From: Trachelipus rathkii
Taxonomy: Eukaryota > Arthropoda > Malacostraca > Isopoda > Trachelipodidae
NCBI GenBank assembly: GCA_015478945.1
Contig: JABUQX010088466.1
Location: 1-10,000, forward strand
Direction: 5' to 3'
Length of the DNA stretch: 10,000 nucleotides
Position numbers and translations under genes: made by a program
Shown: piece by piece, positions 7,879 through 10,000 of the stretch
Position numbering within the stretch: position 1 is the stretch's first letter
How the letters are laid out: each line of letters opens with the position of its first letter
The notes under the pieces: model-generated
The model's database searches: none
What the model was told of the DNA's origin: nothing
The model's input: the letters and a program-made list of their open reading frames with translations, nothing else

Positions 7879-8142
7879 TGCTTGCCAAAGATCACCACTC
7901 CCGCCTCAGGTATCGGCCTTGTCGACGGTTCGGTGTCCGTGCACCTCACGCATGCCCGGGTGTCCCCGGTCCCTGGCCTCCCCTCGACCCAACTGATCGC
8001 CGGTTGCGGCAGGTCGGCCGCCGGGCACACGACCCCTGGGACCCCACCACCCACAGGCACGAATTTCTGCGTCTGGTGCTACTTCCGAGCGGGCCACCCC
8101 GGCACGCACATGTTGCGCCGCTGGCGAGGTGCAACGAACCGG
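7879..8142 (+). CDS. Coding-like frame, possible exon or decayed gene
   Basis: The frame is open for 88 codons. Counted from 7801, GC is about 59%, 60% and 79% at codon positions one to three, with C the commonest third base. Purines fall from about 50% at position one to 37% at position three, which favours + over the overlapping minus frame (7803-8078). The pattern fades in this frame exactly at a GTGAGT donor-like site, so 8142 is a natural exon end. It also extends upstream through an in-frame TAG (7876-7878), so an exon would need a later acceptor, perhaps CCGCCTCAG ending at 7909, or the gene is broken. The codons at 8068-8109 give C-x2-C-x5-H-x3-H, which could bind zinc. I recognise no family. 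Confidence 0.27.
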
Positions 8143-8161
8143 GTGAGTGAACTACGTGGTC

Positions 8162-8193
8162 GGCGCCTTGCGGGTTTTTTCGGCACCGGCGCC
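8162..8193. repeat. Paired GGCGCC hairpin with T-run in the loop
   Basis: GGCGCC occurs at 8162-8167 and 8188-8193 and, being self-complementary, can form a 6-bp stem enclosing a 20-nt loop with a TTTTTT run. Stability would be moderate because of the long loop. Confidence 0.4.
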
Positions 8194-8311
8194 TGCTTCG
8201 GTCACCTCCCACGGCCTCGACGGGCGCGCCTGGGACTTTTGCGAAGCGCTCTATTGGCCCGTCGCGCTTGGGCCCCGGTGCTCTTTAACGGGCCACGTCG
8301 GCGTGTCTCTT

Positions 8312-8331
8312 CACGGCCTGGCCAGGCCGTG
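8312..8331. repeat. 20-bp perfect palindrome
   Basis: The ten bases at 8312-8321 (CACGGCCTGG) are followed directly by their exact reverse complement at 8322-8331 (CCAGGCCGTG). Symmetry stops at 8311/8332, both T. It holds nested GGCC words. It may be a dimeric protein site, a cruciform-prone element or chance in GC-rich DNA. Confidence 0.65.
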
Positions 8332-8558
8332 TCGAGTATCGCCGCTCGACGGACAGCGGTTTGCCACAACTGCACTGTGCTGCGGGTGCTGCGTTTGGCA
8401 GGTGGGGTCGGTTAATGGTTGGGGAGGCCTCTCTTTCTGGGGCTCCGAAGTTGCCACATCCTTCGCAGGCAGGCACTCTTCCTGTAGTATATCCGCCCTC
8501 CTCGGGACCCCTCTGTTGTGACATCTAACCTCTACCTTGGTGACTCTTTCCTCCTCAG

Positions 8559-9116
8559 GCACTGCACTGCCCGCACCACACCAAGGCCCATGTGTGACCG
8601 CCTATCTTATGCCGGTTCACCACTTACGGCGTTGGGTGGCCACGCTATAGTCGCGGCCTCCCTCACTCGCCCTTTGTGGGTAATCCTGACGTCGGCTCCG
8701 CACCAGCTGCACCACTCCGGCCCTTCGGCCTGGCAGGCACGCGCCGTCTGGCTCCCCTCCACATGGCCCGGACCCTTCGCTCACTCCTCGCGCAGCACTG
8801 CCCAGGACGAGCTGTAGGCAGGCCATCGGTGCCCGAGGGTGGGTTTAACCGGTATTGCGCACACGCACCTACACACGCCCGCAGCCGTCGCGTCTGTACC
8901 ACACCTCACCTTGTGTTTTGCGGCGCCGCACCTCCGACTCCTCCTGCGCGACCCTTTGGCTGCAATCGTGGCCTCCCCTACTACTCAGCCTCCGTTTGGG
9001 CAGGACTGCCGCACACTCATTATTGTCCATTGTCACTACAGGTGTCTCGCGTTCTTCCACCTTTTTCTCCCGCTTCCTCGCCACGTACCTTGTGGTGCTT
9101 TAATTTTGACGAGTAG
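8559..9116 (+). other. GC-rich island remainder with several open + frames
   Basis: Three + frames are open over long stretches: 8518-8817 (stop TAG 8815-8817), 8676-9116 (146 codons, stop at the island edge) and the frame from 8818 onward. Codons 8839-8994 of the last show GC of about 75%, 58% and 71% at positions one to three, a mildly coding-like pattern. None matches a family I know, and at this base composition stops are rare. An acceptor-like CACTACAG ends at 9041. CACTGC recurs at 8560, 8565 and 8796. GTGGCCAC (8637-8644) is an 8-bp palindrome. Confidence 0.3.
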
Positions 9117-9400
9117 TATCTCTTATATTTCTATACTATCTATCTATTATCTATCTACCTCTATCTATCTCTCTTTATATATATATCTATCATTATATCT
9201 ATCTTATTATATATATATTATTTATTCTCTATATATTACTCTCATATATCTTTACTATAGTTGGTCTATTCTATTATCTCCCTCTCATATCATACTATAT
9301 ATATCTCATTTCTTCTTCTCATTTTTCTCAGTGAGTATCTACTATTTTATCTATCATCTATCTTATCATCATATCTATATATTCTCTTATCTCTCTTGTA
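9117..9400. repeat. TCTATC/TATAT linker
   Basis: No G on the + strand from 9117 to 9259. Words are TCTATC and TATAT. The 386-codon frame from 8839 to the window end passes through this and the later linkers and is almost entirely Y, S, I and L there. A GTGAGT lies at 9331 directly after a pyrimidine run; it is a poor donor context. Confidence 0.8.
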
Positions 9401-9599
9401 TTGTTTGTTTTTTGTGTCATGCTTTGCTTTTCACTGTTTTTGCATGTGTCAGTCACTCGCCACGATTCGCTGTTTTTTATTACAGGGTCCTTTTTTTCCC
9501 TTTTGATTCCCGGCACAGCACGACATCTTTTTCTAGACTTTTGCTTCCACGGCACCCAGGTTTCGCCGCTTTTTATCAGCACTTTACGTTTTTACCCTG
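9401..9599. other. Short T-rich islet, no gene recognised
   Basis: Mixed T/C-rich sequence of about 200 bp. It contains a strong acceptor-like site (TTTTTTATTACAG ending at 9485). Small open frames on both strands (9261-9506, 9401-9721 and minus 9358-9582) resemble nothing known. Confidence 0.4.
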
Positions 9600-10000
9600 C
9601 TTTTCTTTCTTCACCCCCACTCTTTATTCTATCTCTACTCTCTATCATCTATTACTTATATACTTTCTCTCATCTTTTTCTCTATCATCTATCTATACTC
9701 ATATATCTTTATACACATTAATCTATATCTCCGTCTATCTTACTTATTATATATCTCTTATTTCATTACTCTTTATCTCATATATTTACTCTTATTATCT
9801 CTCATCTCTCTCTACAGTCTATCTATCTCTATATACTATCTCTCTCACTACATATCTATTCTTTCATATTTTATATTTTTCATCTATATATATATATACT
9901 CATATATCTATACTATATATCTATCTATTGTTTCCCTTTATATTTTATATCTTTTTTGTCTTATTGGTAATTATGACTATCTGCTTTTATATCTTTTAAT
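9600..10000. repeat. TCTATC/TATAT linker running off the window
   Basis: Low-complexity T/C/A sequence. The + strand lacks G from 9600 to 9732 and from 9818 to 9929. Words are TCTATC, TCATC, TATAT and CTCT, without a fixed period. It continues beyond the window end. Confidence 0.8.

Larger units (their letters stand above)
8143..8558 (+). other. Candidate 416-nt GT-AG intron
   Basis: It starts with GTGAGTG (8143) and ends with a pyrimidine run closed by CTCCTCAG (AG at 8557-8558). CTAAC at 8525-8529 lies about 30 nt before the AG, ideal branch spacing. Read after splicing, the upstream frame continues for 12 codons, mostly C- or G-ending, to TGA 8595-8597. Against this, 8147-8330 has its own coding-like pattern in another frame (GC about 69%, 59% and 79% at the three positions), part of a 124-codon frame to 8521. 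So the segment may instead be exon of a shifted or decayed gene. Confidence 0.25.

Noticed and set aside
7803..8060. 85-codon minus-strand frame that reads like a protein
   Set aside because: It shares the same third-position-rich columns as the + frame, but its third positions would be about 63% purine, opposite to the usual coding pattern, so it is probably the shadow of the + frame.
8839..9999. 386-codon open frame running to the window end, by far the longest
   Set aside because: After about 9116 it consists of TCTATA/TATC low-complexity DNA translated as Y, S, I and L. With almost no G, TAG and TGA cannot occur and TAA is rare, so openness is not evidence of coding. Only the first 90 or so codons are non-repetitive.

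Overview
This window looks like eukaryotic, mostly non-coding DNA. It has no bacterial-style gene array: no Shine-Dalgarno-spaced ORF runs, no recognisable conserved protein, no tRNA or rRNA and no identifiable mobile-element protein. Microsatellite-rich linkers alternate with GC-richer islands, and several islands carry sequences resembling spliceosomal GT-AG signals. The organism cannot be named. A protist or other eukaryote with pyrimidine-biased introns or spacers would fit; from memory, Physarum-type slime moulds have introns of this kind, but that is only an analogy.

Layout. Positions 1-360 are ordinary mixed sequence with short repeats. Positions 361-1735 are AT microsatellite, interrupted by a unique islet (about 640-850) and a short pyrimidine-rich patch (about 1050-1215). 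Positions 1736-3120 are AT-rich but non-repetitive, with several small perfect hairpins. From about 3120 to the window end the + strand is strongly pyrimidine-rich and G-poor. Linkers of TCTATA/TCATC type (3121-3462, 3601-3825, 5128-5373, 5741-6247, 7438-7580, 9117-9400, 9600-10000) alternate with islands (3463-3600, 3826-5127, 5374-5740, 6248-7437, 7581-9116, 9401-9599). One linker has no G on the + strand for 278 nt.

Genes. No gene can be called with confidence. Two places deserve attention. At 4510-5003, removing a canonical-looking 110-nt GT-AG intron joins two open segments in frame into a 127-residue ORF of unknown function. At about 7801-8142, one + strand frame shows the raised GC at third codon positions typical of GC-rich coding DNA, and it ends exactly at a GTGAGT donor-like site; an in-frame TAG interrupts it. 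Most long open frames on the + strand are composition artefacts: two of the three stop codons need a G, and G is scarce there.

Non-coding structure. The clearest signals are a 13-position GC-rich stem-loop (4177-4214), a 20-bp perfect palindrome (8312-8331), a pair of mutually exclusive hairpins (2032-2056), and an over-represented hexamer (CACTGC) across 6344-8801.
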